DNA of 64,000 bases, taken from the NCBI RefSeq assembly GCF_016616885.1, contig NZ_CP067102.1, forward strand, positions 7,282,501-7,346,500. Direction: 5' to 3'. How positions within the stretch are numbered: position 1 is the first letter of the stretch; the number at the start of each line of letters is the position of its first letter. The translations under genes were made by a program, and so were the position numbers. This DNA is from Bradyrhizobium diazoefficiens. GTDB lineage: Bacteria > Pseudomonadota > Alphaproteobacteria > Rhizobiales > Xanthobacteraceae. The notes beneath the pieces were generated by a model. It worked only from the letters and a program-made list of their open reading frames with translations. It had not been told where the DNA came from and made no database searches. This document shows, in pieces, positions 63,437 to 64,000 of the stretch.

Positions 63437-64000
63437 ATGCCCTCCCACGATTTTCGCGCCCCCCGCCTGTTCGTCGAGCTCCCCTTGGCCCAGGATGCCA
63501 GGGTTCCGCTCGACCGTGACCAGAGCAACTACCTCGGCAATGTGCTGCGGCTGGCCGCAGGCGCCGAGGTTTTGGCCTTCAACGGCCGCGACGGCGAATG
63601 GCAGGCCGCAATCGAAGGCCGCAAGCGGCCCGACAACCTCGTCATCCTCCAGCAAGTCCGCCGCCAGGATCGGCTGCCCGACCTCGCTTACGTCTTCGCC
63701 CCGCTCAAGCATGCCCGGCTCGATTACACCGTCCAGAAGGCTGTGGAGATGGGCGCCGCCATCCTGCAACCGGTCCAGACCCGGTTCACCCAGGCCTCCC
63801 GCGTCAACACCGAGCGCATGCGCGCCAACGTCGTCGAGGCCGCCGAGCAATGCGGGATCCTGAGCCTCGCCACCGTGGCCGAACCCGCGCCGCTCGAGCG
63901 CTACCTCAGCCAGCGCCCCGCCGACCGCCTGCTGGTGTTCTGCGACGAGGCGGCCGAGGTCGAGAATCCCATCCGGAGCCTGCAACAGGCGCGCGCGTCC
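63437..64000 (+). CDS. rsmE: 16S rRNA (uracil(1498)-N(3))-methyltransferase, 5' part
   Basis: The first 188 codons of an RsmE protein, cut by the window edge. MPSHDFRAPRLFVELPLAQD and DQSNYLGNVLRLAAGAEVLAFNG form the N-terminal PUA-like domain; LKHARLDYTVQKAVEMGA starts the SPOUT methyltransferase. ATG 63437. The rest, including the knotted SAM site, is outside the window. Promoter region lies between this gene and the divergent exported-protein gene. Confidence 0.93.
   Translation, partial: MPSHDFRAPRLFVELPLAQDARVPLDRDQSNYLGNVLRLAAGAEVLAFNGRDGEWQAAIEGRKRPDNLVILQQVRRQDRLPDLAYVFAPLKHARLDYTVQKAVEMGAAILQPVQTRFTQASRVNTERMRANVVEAAEQCGILSLATVAEPAPLERYLSQRPADRLLVFCDEAAEVENPIRSLQQARAS

Noticed and set aside
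1..64000. CRISPR arrays, tRNA or rRNA genes
   Set aside because: No regularly spaced direct repeats and no cloverleaf or rRNA sequence noticed on either strand; repeats here are palindromic intergenic elements.

Overview
The window reads as chromosomal DNA of an alphaproteobacterium of the Rhizobiales, most likely Bradyrhizobium or a close relative. The grounds are the high GC content and strong third-position GC, proteins closely resembling remembered bradyrhizobial ones (RibH2-type lumazine synthase, fluoroacetate-dehalogenase-like hydrolase, PetP/PetR-like regulators, DUF2093, DUF4170 and DUF6101 proteins), and many short palindromic intergenic repeats typical of that genus. No rRNA, tRNA, CRISPR array, integrase or complete insertion sequence was seen. 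Almost all of it is core housekeeping sequence.

Layout. 1-3.6 kb: an ATP-grasp ligase, then a decayed stretch (a MHYT-domain gene fused by deletion to the tail of a serine beta-lactamase-like gene, and a frameshifted TPR-like gene), then ribH under an FMN riboswitch. 4-9.2 kb: YbjN protein, proC, FlK-like thioesterase, tautomerase, hisS, ilvE. 9.4-12.2 kb: a MarR regulator, OmpR-type response regulator and histidine kinase. 12.2-16.8 kb: small exported proteins, RNase T2, rlmJ, a cold-shock protein and an Omp25/31-like porin. 17-23.3 kb: uvrC-pgsA-moaD-moaE-prmB, then two membrane proteins. 23.4-32.2 kb: a degenerate EAL protein, a HAD hydrolase, a CheY-like receiver, ribF-ileS-lspA and an exported protein. 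32.3-35.7 kb: an active/inactive M16 peptidase pair and arfB. 36.4-39.4 kb: a probable membrane-associated GMC dehydrogenase made of cytochrome c, Tat-exported small subunit and FAD subunit, with a glyoxalase gene inside. 39.5-47.6 kb: RHH protein, mutL, rsmD, rluB, tadA, dehalogenase homologue, purD. 51.3-64 kb: xseA, a dienelactone-hydrolase-like protein, the minus-strand run pmbA-cysQ-DUF4170-acyltransferase-waaA-lpxK (lipid A/Kdo assembly), DUF6101, ubiA and the start of rsmE.

The clearest accessory insertion is 47.9-49.3 kb, between purD and a small regulator gene. It is a tightly overlapped three-gene cassette: two small basic helix-turn-helix-like proteins that look like paralogues, followed by a protein with a helical N-terminus and a C-terminal TIR-like nucleotide-binding domain. 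The effector family and compact coupling suggest an anti-phage or abortive-infection module. This is the best candidate for an undescribed system here, though its function is inferred.

Other items worth attention: a dehalogenase homologue that keeps the catalytic residues of the Rhodopseudomonas fluoroacetate enzyme at identical positions but has Gln instead of Trp at 185; two patches of unusual codon use inside ileS; an alpha/beta hydrolase whose nucleophile elbow carries Ala; a very long repetitive disordered N-terminus on RluB; and at least five families of palindromic repeats at gene ends, one of which creates a false N-terminal extension of proC.
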